Source: Aquabacter sp040755535 | GTDB taxonomy: Bacteria > Pseudomonadota > Alphaproteobacteria > Rhizobiales > Xanthobacteraceae | Length of the DNA stretch: 64,000 bases | Assembly (NCBI GenBank): GCA_040755535.1 | Contig: JBFMAV010000014.1 | Span: forward strand, 9,366 to 73,365 | Reading direction: 5' to 3' | Shown here: one piece after another, positions 1 to 7,476 of the stretch | Numbering within the stretch: position 1 is the first letter of the stretch | Layout of the letters: each line of letters opens with the position of its first letter | Translations under genes and position numbers: made by a program | The notes under the pieces: generated by a model | Seen by the model: the letters and a program-made list of their open reading frames with translations, nothing else | Database searches by the model: none | Told to the model about the DNA's origin: nothing

Positions 1-1199
1 AGGCCCTCCATCGAGCGCGCGCGCGACAAGGCCACATAGGCTTGCCCGGCGGCGAATGCGCCGCTCTCGAAATCGATGCGCACATCCTCCAGGGTCAGAC
101 CCTGGGCCTTGTGCATGGTGATCGCCCAGGCGGGTGCGAGCGGAAGCTGGGTGTAGGTGCCAACCACCTGCGCCTCGATGCGCCCGGTTGCATCGTCCCA
201 CCCGTAGCGTGTCCGCTCCCAGGTAAAGCTCTCGATCTCGACAGTGGGGCCTGCGTCCAGCCGGACCACCGCCGAATGGGCCCCGATGCCGAGAACCGTT
301 CCCACGGACCCATTCACCCAGCGTCGGGCGGGGTCGTTGCGCAGCGCCATCACCCGCGCGCCGGATTTAAGCGTCAGCCGTTCGGGCACCGGCAGCCGGT
401 CACCCTCCAAGCCGAACTCGCCCTTCAGGAGACCGGCGAAGGTGCGCTCCGTCCCGGACAGCGCGGCAAGGCCCCGTTGGTTGTAGGCGTCCGCCCGTGC
501 ATTCGTTGGCGTCAGCAGGACCGGAAGCACGCCGGGACGATGATCGCGCACACAGGTCGCGTTAAACCCCTCCACCGCCTCCCGCAACCCGACGCCGCGG
601 CGCACCGCCCCGAGGAGCGCGATGAACACGTCATCGGACTGGCGATGAACCTTGGTGAAAGGCACACGGGCCACAGGCTGGGCGCGCAGCGCCATCGCGT
701 CGAACGCGAAGGGACCGCCATAGCCCATGCGCTCCAGCATCTCCTGCTCGGCATAGGGCACCACGGGAGGAAGCTGGAGAAAGTCGCCCACCAGAACCAC
801 CTGCACACCGCCAAACGGTTCATCGCGGTCCCGGGCGATGCGCAGGCTGCGGTCCACCGTATCCAGCAGATCGGCGCGCACCATGGAGATTTCGTCGATC
901 ACCAGGCGGTCCAGCTTCTTCAGCAGGCGCCGCACCTGGACGCGCGGCTTCACCTCATCGGGGTTGAGGATGCGCGGGGGAATGCCAAAGAAGGAATGAA
1001 TGGTCTGGCCGCCGAGCTGGAGCGCGGCGACCCCGGTGGGCGCGAGGAAAACCTGGCGCCCACGCGATTCCTTACGCAGGTCGTGCAGGAAGGTGGTCTT
1101 GCCCGTACCGGCCCCGCCCAGCACCATGATGGTGCCGGTGCCCGCCTCGATATGGGCGAGGGCGCGGGCCGAACCGTCCAGAGCGTCGGGCGTGGTCAC
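1..1199 (-). CDS. PIF1-like ATP-dependent DNA helicase (3' end cut by window)
   Basis: An open minus-strand frame runs from a GTG at 1199 off the left edge of the window, about 399 codons. It carries a Walker A motif GGAGTGKTT near residues 28-36, a DEISM Walker B motif, and the later helicase signatures VGDFLQLPP and TMHKAQGLTLE. This is the order seen in superfamily 1B PIF1/RecD-type DNA helicases. The end near ALSRAR is also typical of the family's last motif. The GTG overlaps the TGA of the adenosine kinase gene (GTGA), so the two genes are translationally coupled. The role in DNA repair or replication is inferred from the family only. The C-terminus cannot be judged because it lies outside the window. 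Confidence 0.85.
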   Translation of the reverse strand, partial: MTTPDALDGSARALAHIEAGTGTIMVLGGAGTGKTTFLHDLRKESRGRQVFLAPTGVAALQLGGQTIHSFFGIPPRILNPDEVKPRVQVRRLLKKLDRLVIDEISMVRADLLDTVDRSLRIARDRDEPFGGVQVVLVGDFLQLPPVVPYAEQEMLERMGYGGPFAFDAMALRAQPVARVPFTKVHRQSDDVFIALLGAVRRGVGLREAVEGFNATCVRDHRPGVLPVLLTPTNARADAYNQRGLAALSGTERTFAGLLKGEFGLEGDRLPVPERLTLKSGARVMALRNDPARRWVNGSVGTVLGIGAHSAVVRLDAGPTVEIESFTWERTRYGWDDATGRIEAQVVGTYTQLPLAPAWAITMHKAQGLTLEDVRIDFESGAFAAGQAYVALSRARSMEG

Positions 1200-2194
1200 G
1201 TCAGCAGGCCAGCCTCCCGGGCCATATCCGCGAGGGTCTTCTGGGGGCGAGCGCCCACATGGGAAATGACCTCGGCAGCCGCCAGCGCGCCAAGCCGCAA
1301 GGCGCTCGCGGGATCAAGGCCTCGCGCATGGCCGAACAGGAAACCCGCTGCGAACAGATCGCCGGCGCCCGTCGTATCCACCACCTCCGTCACCGGAACG
1401 GCGGGCACCGAGACCACCGCTCCATTGGCGCAGAACAGCGCCCCCTTCTCGCTGCGGGTCACAACCGCCTGCTTCGCCTCCGCGCGCAGGCGGATGAGCG
1501 CCGCGTCGAAATCGGCGGTTTCGTAGAGCGCCTTCACCTCGGCCTCGTTGGCGAACACCAGATCCACCACGCCGCGCCGGATCAGGTCCAGGAACTCGGC
1601 GCGATAGCGATCCACGCAGAAGGCGTCCGAAAGGGTCAAGGCCACCTGACGCCCGGCCGCGTGCGCGATATCGGCGGCGGTGAGGAACGCTTCCTTCGCG
1701 GCCGGCGGATCCCAGAGATAGCCTTCCAGATAGGTGACGGCGGCGCGAACGATCAGGTCGGCATCGATATGGCGCGTGGTCAGGTGCTGCGCGGCGCCGA
1801 GATAGGTGTTCATGGTGCGCTCGCCGTCGCCCGTCACCAGAATGAGGCAGCGCGCCGTTGACGGCCCGTCGGTTGCGGCCGGTGTGCCGTAGGCAACCCC
1901 GGCGGCGCGAATGTCATGGGCGAACACGGCGCCGAGCGTGTCGTCGCGCACCAGACCGATAAAGGCGGCTTTTCCGCCCAGCGAGGCAAGACCCGCCGCG
2001 GTATTGGCGGCCGAGCCGCCGGAGACTTCCACACCCGGCCCCATCGCCCCGTACAGGGCCTGCGCCCGATCCTCGTCGATCAGCGCCATCGAGCCCTTTG
2101 CCATGCCTTGCGCGAGAAGGAAGTCTTCTTCCGCACGGCTCAGGACATCGACGATGGCATTGCCGATGGTGACGACATCAAGGGACGTGGGCAC
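1196..2194 (-). CDS. Adenosine kinase (PfkB/ribokinase family)
   Basis: A 332-residue PfkB-fold sugar kinase. The N-terminus VPTSLDVVTIGNAIVD, the glycine-rich VSGGSAANTA motif near residue 55 and the C-terminal signature DTTGAGDLFAAG (catalytic Asp) are those of bacterial adenosine kinases. These phosphorylate adenosine to AMP with ATP in the cytoplasm (purine salvage). The frame is open further upstream to a TTG, but the GTG at 2194 is preferred. It sits 7 nt behind an AGGAG ribosome site, and the family's conserved N-terminus begins there. Its stop overlaps the GTG of the helicase downstream. Substrate is assigned from family resemblance; another nucleoside or sugar is possible. Confidence 0.85.
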   Translation of the reverse strand: MPTSLDVVTIGNAIVDVLSRAEEDFLLAQGMAKGSMALIDEDRAQALYGAMGPGVEVSGGSAANTAAGLASLGGKAAFIGLVRDDTLGAVFAHDIRAAGVAYGTPAATDGPSTARCLILVTGDGERTMNTYLGAAQHLTTRHIDADLIVRAAVTYLEGYLWDPPAAKEAFLTAADIAHAAGRQVALTLSDAFCVDRYRAEFLDLIRRGVVDLVFANEAEVKALYETADFDAALIRLRAEAKQAVVTRSEKGALFCANGAVVSVPAVPVTEVVDTTGAGDLFAAGFLFGHARGLDPASALRLGALAAAEVISHVGARPQKTLADMAREAGLLT

Positions 2195-2655
2195 AGGGCG
2201 GCTCCTGGACAAGGTTGCGCCGGCCCCGGGGTTCGGGCGACGGTGCGGATGAGCATTCAATCGGTTCGTCGTGCCCGGATCGATCGCTTCCGCGCACGCA
2301 CACACACGTCCCAGCCATTGCCATCCGGCGACGCGCAAGGACCAACCGCGTCTAGCATTGGGCAAAGCCTCGGGGCAACGTATCTTCCCGCTCGAAACGT
2401 GCCGCAACCGCGTTTGTCATGGTCGCTTACATATTTTGAAGGGCGGGCGGCGGCGGCAGCGGATAAAGACTTTTGGACTGATTAACGACTTTTGGATACT
2501 GACATCGGGGTCGGGGGCATTTCGGATCTTGCTCCGCTCAATGTCCGTGGGCGATCCAGAGATCGGATAGTCTGAGCAGATCGTCCTCCAGAACGTGAAT
2601 CAAACGGTTCGTCTTGGCAGACCTGCCCGCATCGGGGCGACAAAGGGCTTGAAGA
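2195..2655. other. Divergent intergenic region with a short direct repeat
   Basis: No convincing gene is seen between the adenosine kinase and glmM starts, which face away from each other. Both promoters should lie here. The distinctive element is GACTTTTGGA, present twice in direct orientation at 2468-2477 and 2487-2496, 19 bp apart, in a locally AT-rich patch. Its function is unknown; a regulator site is one possibility. Confidence 0.4.
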
Positions 2656-3999
2656 ATGGCGCGCAAATATTTCGGGACAGACGGCGTGCGCGGGCGCGCC
2701 AATGCCACCTTGACGGCGGATCTCGCGCTGCGGGTCGGCATGGCAGCGGGTCTGGTGTTCCGGCGCGGGGATCATCGCCATCGCGTGGTGATTGGCAAGG
2801 ATACCCGCCTGTCTGGCTATATGATCGAAAACGCTCTCGTAGCTGGTTTCACCTCGGTCGGCATGGATGTTCTGCTGCTCGGGCCGGTGCCCACACCGGC
2901 GGTCGGTATGCTCACTCGCTCCATGCGCGCGGATCTGGGGGTGATGATCTCGGCCTCGCACAATCCCTATGACGACAACGGTATCAAGCTCTTCGGCCCG
3001 GATGGCTTCAAGCTCTCGGATACGATCGAGGCGGAAATCGAAGAGCTGATCGACCAAGATTTCGCCCGCAAGCTCGCGACTCCGGCTGAGATCGGCCGGG
3101 CCCGACGCCTGGAAGGCGTGCACGCCCGCTATATCGAATATGCCAAGCGCACCCTGCCCCGGAACCAATCCTTCGAGGGCCTGAGGGTGGTGGTGGACTG
3201 CGCCAACGGCGCCGCCTATCGCGTCGCCCCCGAGGCACTCTGGGAACTCGGGGCCGAGGTCGTGGCCATCGGAACCGAGCCGGACGGCCTCAATATCAAC
3301 CGCGACGTGGGCTCGACATCCCCCGCGGCGCTGATCGCAAAAGTTCATGAAGTGCGTGCCGATATCGGCATTGCCCTCGACGGCGACGCCGACCGGGTGA
3401 TCATCGTGGACGAAAAAGGCCATGTGGTCGACGGCGATCAGATCATGGCGGTGGTGGCCGACAGTTTCCGCGAGGACGGGCGGCTTTCGCGCGACGGCAT
3501 CGTCGCCACGGTCATGTCGAATCTCGGACTGGAGCGTCATCTCCACGATATGGGCCTGACGCTCGCCAGGACCGCCGTCGGCGACCGCTATGTGCTCGAG
3601 CGGATGCTGAGCGAAGGCTATAATGTGGGGGGCGAACAGTCCGGCCATATCATCCTGTCGGACTATTCAACGACCGGTGACGGCCTGCTCGCCGCTCTCC
3701 AGGTGCTGGCCGTGGTGGCGCGCCGCGAGCGGCCGGTGTCCGAAGTGTGCCATCGCTTCGAACCCCTGCCGCAGATCCTGAAGAATGTCCGGTACCGGTC
3801 CGGCCAACCGCTTGAAAGCCCGACCGTGATCTCGGCCATTGCCCATGCGGAGGAAAAGCTCGCGCGGCGCGGACGACTCCTGATCCGCCCCTCCGGGACC
3901 GAGCCAGTGATTCGCGTCATGGGCGAAGGCGACGACCGGGACCTCGTGGAAGCGGCCGTGGACGAGGTGATCGACGCCCTGCAGAAGGCTGCGGCGTAA
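2656..3999 (+). CDS. glmM: Phosphoglucosamine mutase
   Basis: A full-length 447-residue GlmM, which converts glucosamine-6-phosphate to glucosamine-1-phosphate on the way to UDP-GlcNAc for peptidoglycan and LPS. The N-terminus MARKYFGTDGVRG is diagnostic. The active-site loop MISASHNPYDDNG puts the phosphoserine at about residue 101. The metal loop DGDADR lies near residue 245 and the phosphate-binding loop RPSGTEPVIR near the C-terminus. Nothing essential is missing. A perfect 10-bp hairpin follows the stop. The gene stands alone here rather than behind ftsH/folP as in many bacteria. Confidence 0.97.
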   Translation: MARKYFGTDGVRGRANATLTADLALRVGMAAGLVFRRGDHRHRVVIGKDTRLSGYMIENALVAGFTSVGMDVLLLGPVPTPAVGMLTRSMRADLGVMISASHNPYDDNGIKLFGPDGFKLSDTIEAEIEELIDQDFARKLATPAEIGRARRLEGVHARYIEYAKRTLPRNQSFEGLRVVVDCANGAAYRVAPEALWELGAEVVAIGTEPDGLNINRDVGSTSPAALIAKVHEVRADIGIALDGDADRVIIVDEKGHVVDGDQIMAVVADSFREDGRLSRDGIVATVMSNLGLERHLHDMGLTLARTAVGDRYVLERMLSEGYNVGGEQSGHIILSDYSTTGDGLLAALQVLAVVARRERPVSEVCHRFEPLPQILKNVRYRSGQPLESPTVISAIAHAEEKLARRGRLLIRPSGTEPVIRVMGEGDDRDLVEAAVDEVIDALQKAAA

Positions 4000-4014
4000 C
4001 CCTCCGTTCCCAAT

Positions 4015-4042
4015 CCGGCTTTGCATGTTTGCGCAAAGCCGG
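4015..4042 (+). terminator. Hairpin after glmM
   Basis: Arms CCGGCTTTGC and GCAAAGCCGG pair perfectly over 10 bp around an 8-nt loop, 15 nt after the glmM stop. There is no T-run, so it may act as a 3' stabiliser or a factor-dependent terminator. Confidence 0.5.
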
Positions 4043-4174
4043 TGGCGGCGCTTGAAAACGTCCTGCCGCTTACGACGCTCCATAGGCGTCAGATAGCTTT
4101 TATGATTAATGATTTATGCATTGCCTCGTGCGATGGCGCTTCGCGCGGCCGCTCTCTTTTGGATTACTCATTCC

Positions 4175-4855
4175 ATGTTGAACCCGTTGCGCGTCCTTCT
4201 CATCGCCGCCGTTGCGCCCCTCGCCGTCTTGACGCACGCACTGGCGCAGTCCGCGGCGCCCGCTCCCGCCAACTCGGCGGATCGCGACACGCGCGGCGTT
4301 CCGAATATCGACGGTTTGGCGCCCGAAGGGGGGTGGTACCTTCGGATAGACGCGGGCGGATCGCGTCTCAATAACGGGGTCGCCACCATCGGCCCGCGGG
4401 CTCAGACCTATGGCGGCCCCGGCTGGACGGCTGGTGTGGGGCTTGGCTATCGCTTCTCGGGGCAATTCCGCGCGGATGTGAGCGCGGATCTGGTCAGCCA
4501 CTCCCGGCTTCAGGAAAAGATCTTTCTCACCAATCTCTATTGGGACCTGTTCACGTTTGGGCGGGCCACGCCCTATGTGGGAGTCGGCGTCGGTGCGGCG
4601 CAGGTCGCGATCATGTCATCAGCGCCAGTGGCGGCAGCCGTCTCCGGCCTCGACCGTTATGAGTGGCAGGCTGCCTGGTCCCTCATGGCCGGGACCTCCT
4701 GGGCATTGGGACGTGACCTCACCCTGACGGCGGGCTACCGCTACATCGATCTCGGGGCCCCCTCCTTCGACGTCAAGGCGCGGCCTGTGGAAGTGAATCT
4801 GTCGGGCCTTCAGGAGCAGCAATTCCGGATCGGTCTTCGCTACGCGTTGCGGTAA
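4175..4855 (+). CDS. Outer-membrane beta-barrel protein (OmpA/porin-like)
   Basis: A 226-residue protein with a clear Sec signal peptide (MLNPLRVLLIAAVAPLAVLT, cleavage near ALA-QS). The rest is rich in alternating hydrophobic strands such as GWTAGVGLGYRF, YVGVGVGAAQVAI, LTAGYRYIDLG and a terminal QFRIGLRYALR that ends in an aromatic-proximal barrel signature. This matches the alphaproteobacterial outer-membrane protein beta-barrel family (Omp25/Omp31-like). In-frame ATGs lie upstream (4109, 4133), but only the ATG at 4175 gives a proper signal peptide. The ligand or role is unknown. It has no strong ribosome site. Confidence 0.75.
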   Translation: MLNPLRVLLIAAVAPLAVLTHALAQSAAPAPANSADRDTRGVPNIDGLAPEGGWYLRIDAGGSRLNNGVATIGPRAQTYGGPGWTAGVGLGYRFSGQFRADVSADLVSHSRLQEKIFLTNLYWDLFTFGRATPYVGVGVGAAQVAIMSSAPVAAAVSGLDRYEWQAAWSLMAGTSWALGRDLTLTAGYRYIDLGAPSFDVKARPVEVNLSGLQEQQFRIGLRYALR

Positions 4856-4878
4856 GGCGATGAACTTCGGGGCCGGGA

Positions 4879-5289
4879 TCATTCGCTTTCATCGCGTCTC
4901 GCCTGCATGCGGCGGATGCGTGCAATGACCAGCTGCGGATCATAAGGACGCGCCAGTTCGGGGCCCTCCTCGCAGAGGTTCGCCGCTTCCTTCGCCGCCT
5001 TCTGTGTGGATCCGGTCGCAATGACGTCGATGCCGGGATAAGCCTCGCGCACCAGGGCGCGCAGCGCGAACCCGTTGACAGCGCCCGGCGCGTCGAGGTC
5101 AAAAAGGATCGTATCGACGAGCGGCGTGCCATGGTCGAGCACCGCCAGAAGTTCTTCCGACGTAGTCGCCTCAACAACGCGGTAGCCGCACCCGCGCAGA
5201 TACTCGGCGATTGCGTGCCGCGACAACACATCCCCATCCAGGATGAGTATGCAGGGGCGTGCATCGTCTGTGGGTGTCTCAGCCCCCAT
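4879..5289 (-). CDS. Single-domain response regulator with Lys-to-Arg change
   Basis: A stand-alone receiver domain of about 136 residues with no output domain. Acidic residues D18 and D20 precede the phospho-acceptor D64 (FDLDAPG), and T92 follows. The usual conserved lysine of the KPY motif is an arginine (ARPYDPQ, about R114), which may alter phosphorylation-driven switching. The ATG at 5289 is chosen because GGAG lies 8 nt upstream; earlier ATG or TTG starts at 5295 and 5307 are possible. It overlaps the 3' end of the next response regulator, so the two are cotranscribed. No histidine kinase is adjacent, so the partner is unknown. Confidence 0.75.
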   Translation of the reverse strand: MGAETPTDDARPCILILDGDVLSRHAIAEYLRGCGYRVVEATTSEELLAVLDHGTPLVDTILFDLDAPGAVNGFALRALVREAYPGIDVIATGSTQKAAKEAANLCEEGPELARPYDPQLVIARIRRMQARRDESE

Positions 5290-5686
5290 GGGCATGTCTC
5301 CGCGCAAGAACGGATAGAATCAGGCCAACCGCCTTGGTGGGCACGTAGGGCTTGGGCAAATACGGAATCCCGACGGCCAACAAGGCCGCGTCGAGATGGC
5401 CGGACGTCACGATCACAGGGACGTCGGGATAAGACGCCTGAAGCCTGCGGCTGAGTTCCAAACCGTCAAACGCGCCCGGCATCTGCACATCGGTGAAAAC
5501 CACGGCCACGTCCAGCCCGGCGGCCAATGCGCCAAGCGCCTCCTCGGCGTTGGCCGCTTCCACCACGACCAGCCCTTCGGCGCGCAAGAGGTCGCAGAGC
5601 ATGAACCGCAGGAGCGGGTCATCCTCCACGACCAGGACGGATCGGGCCTCAGGTCCGTGCGCGTCCAGCATCGCTACATTGTCCAT
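5279..5686 (-). CDS. CheY-like single-domain response regulator
   Basis: A 135-residue receiver with all canonical residues: E21-D22-D23, phospho-acceptor D66 in FTDVQMPG, the TS of VIVTSGH and the lysine of LPKPY. There is no DNA-binding or enzyme domain, so it would act by protein interaction or phosphotransfer. It is the upstream gene of an overlapping pair with the altered receiver at 4879-5289. The pairing of one canonical and one altered receiver suggests a shared pathway. Sensor kinase and output cannot be read from this window. Confidence 0.85.
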   Translation of the reverse strand: MDNVAMLDAHGPEARSVLVVEDDPLLRFMLCDLLRAEGLVVVEAANAEEALGALAAGLDVAVVFTDVQMPGAFDGLELSRRLQASYPDVPVIVTSGHLDAALLAVGIPYLPKPYVPTKAVGLILSVLARRHAHGG

Positions 5687-5867
5687 GCTTCCCCACTCGT
5701 CCTCCGGTTTTGTAGAACGTCGGGATCAGGCACTTGTTCCGCTCAAGCGCGACAATTAGGGGGGTCTGAGCGATTGGCCCCGCGCCACGAACTCCGTAAG
5801 GTGCGCTTCGCCGCATCGGCTGCCGTTTCGCCGATCGCCGACCTCAGACCCAGTTGGGAGTTTCCTG

Positions 5868-7397
5868 GTGCTCGACCTCACCCATGCCTCAGGCATCGCG
5901 GCGGAAGCGCAAAGCCTGCTTGAACGGCTCGGCGTTCCCGGAGAGATGTTTCGAAGCGGCGCAATGGCCGCGCGCTCGCCCCTGACAGGCACTCAGATCG
6001 GCGCGGTTCCGCCAACCGACGATCCTGTGGCAATGATCGGCCGTGCGCATGCCGCATATCTGTCCTGGCGCAATGTCCCAGCTCCCCGGCGGGGTGAACT
6101 CGTGCGCCTGCTCGGGGAAGAATTGCGGGCGGCGAAAGAGGATCTGGGACGCCTCGTCACCCTTGAGGCCGGCAAGATCGCCTCCGAGGGCCTGGGCGAA
6201 GTCCAGGAGATGATCGACATCTGCGATTTCGCCACCGGCCTGTCCCGCCAATTGCACGGGCTGACCATCGCCACCGAGCGACCGGACCACCGAATGATGG
6301 AGACCTGGCACCCGGCGGGGGTGGTCGGGGTCATCAGCGCCTTCAATTTCCCGGTCGCCGTCTGGTCCTGGAATGCGGCTCTCGCCTTTGTGTGCGGCGA
6401 CGCGGTGGTGTGGAAGCCCTCGGAGAAGACCCTCCTCACGGCGCTCGCGGTTCAATCCCTGTTCGAGCGTGCAGCGGCTCGGTTCGGCGGCGTTCCCACA
6501 GGTCTCTCGACCCTGCTGATTGGCGGACGCGAGGCGGGGGAAGCCCTGGTGGAGGATGACCGGGTGCCGATCGTCTCCGCCACCGGCTCCACCGCCATGG
6601 GCCGCGCCGTCGCGCCCCGCCTCGCGGCGCGTTTTGCGCGGGGCATCCTGGAGCTCGGGGGGAATAACGGCGCCATCGTCACGCCGTCGGCCGACCTCGA
6701 TCTGACGGTGCGCGCCGTCGCTTTCGCGGCGATGGGAACCGCCGGCCAGCGATGCACCACGCTGCGCCGCCTGTTCGTCCATGACAGCGTTTACGACGCC
6801 CTCCTGCCGCGCCTGAAGGCGGCCTATGGCAGCGTCTCGGTCGGCGATCCGCGCGCGGCAGGCACCCTGATCGGCCCGCTCATCGACCGACCCGCTTTTG
6901 ATGCCATGATGCGCGCTCTGGAGGCCGCACGTGGCGACGGCGGTAGGGTCACCGGCGGGGAGCGTGTGGAAGCGCAAGGCCTGCCAGAGGCCTATTATGT
7001 GCGGCCGGCTCTGGTCGAGATGCCCGCGCAGACCGATGTGGTGCGCGCCGAGACCTTCGCGCCCATCTTATATGTGATGCGCTACGGCCCGCTGGAAGAT
7101 GCCATTACCCGGCACAATGACGTGCCCCAGGGCCTTGCCTCCTCCATCTTCACCACCGACCTGCGCGAGGCCGAGCGCTTCCTCTCGGCCGGCGGTTCGG
7201 ATTGCGGCATCGTCAATGTGAATATCGGCCCCTCGGGCGCCGAAATCGGCGGCGCATTCGGTGGCGAGAAGGAAACGGGCGGAGGCCGCGAGGCCGGCTC
7301 AGACAGTTGGAAGGCCTATATGCGCCGCGCCACCAACACCATCAATTACGGCGGATCCCTGCCGCTCGCTCAGGGCGTCTCCTTCGACGTGAGTTGA
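5868..7397 (+). CDS. ALDH7-family aldehyde dehydrogenase (2-aminoadipate semialdehyde dehydrogenase-like)
   Basis: A 509-residue NAD(P)-dependent aldehyde dehydrogenase. The general base Glu lies near residue 262 (LELGGNN) and the catalytic Cys near 296 (GQRCTTLRR). The C-terminal FGGEKETGGGREAGSDSWK block is the ALDH7A1/antiquitin signature. ALDH7 enzymes oxidise alpha-aminoadipate semialdehyde in lysine or pipecolate breakdown. The GTG at 5868 has GGGAG 8 nt upstream. A ThDP-dependent enzyme follows 79 nt later after a hairpin, so the two may share a substrate route, but that is inference. Lysine catabolism genes are not otherwise visible. Confidence 0.85.
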   Translation: MLDLTHASGIAAEAQSLLERLGVPGEMFRSGAMAARSPLTGTQIGAVPPTDDPVAMIGRAHAAYLSWRNVPAPRRGELVRLLGEELRAAKEDLGRLVTLEAGKIASEGLGEVQEMIDICDFATGLSRQLHGLTIATERPDHRMMETWHPAGVVGVISAFNFPVAVWSWNAALAFVCGDAVVWKPSEKTLLTALAVQSLFERAAARFGGVPTGLSTLLIGGREAGEALVEDDRVPIVSATGSTAMGRAVAPRLAARFARGILELGGNNGAIVTPSADLDLTVRAVAFAAMGTAGQRCTTLRRLFVHDSVYDALLPRLKAAYGSVSVGDPRAAGTLIGPLIDRPAFDAMMRALEAARGDGGRVTGGERVEAQGLPEAYYVRPALVEMPAQTDVVRAETFAPILYVMRYGPLEDAITRHNDVPQGLASSIFTTDLREAERFLSAGGSDCGIVNVNIGPSGAEIGGAFGGEKETGGGREAGSDSWKAYMRRATNTINYGGSLPLAQGVSFDVS

Positions 7398-7420
7398 GCC
7401 GGGCGTCCTGCCTCTTCCCG

Positions 7421-7440
7421 CCTGCCGCTGAAGCGGCAGG
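7421..7440 (+). terminator. Hairpin between the ALDH7 and ThDP-enzyme genes
   Basis: CCTGCCGC and GCGGCAGG form a perfect 8-bp stem with a TGAA loop, followed by a weak T-rich tract. It could attenuate transcription into the downstream gene. Confidence 0.5.
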
Positions 7441-7476
7441 TCATGCTTGTTTTTACCCCCTGAAGGATTGCCAGCC

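Noticed and set aside
42..1526. 494-codon plus-strand frame at the left edge
   Set aside because: It runs opposite the PIF1-like helicase and adenosine kinase, whose motifs prove the minus strand is coding.
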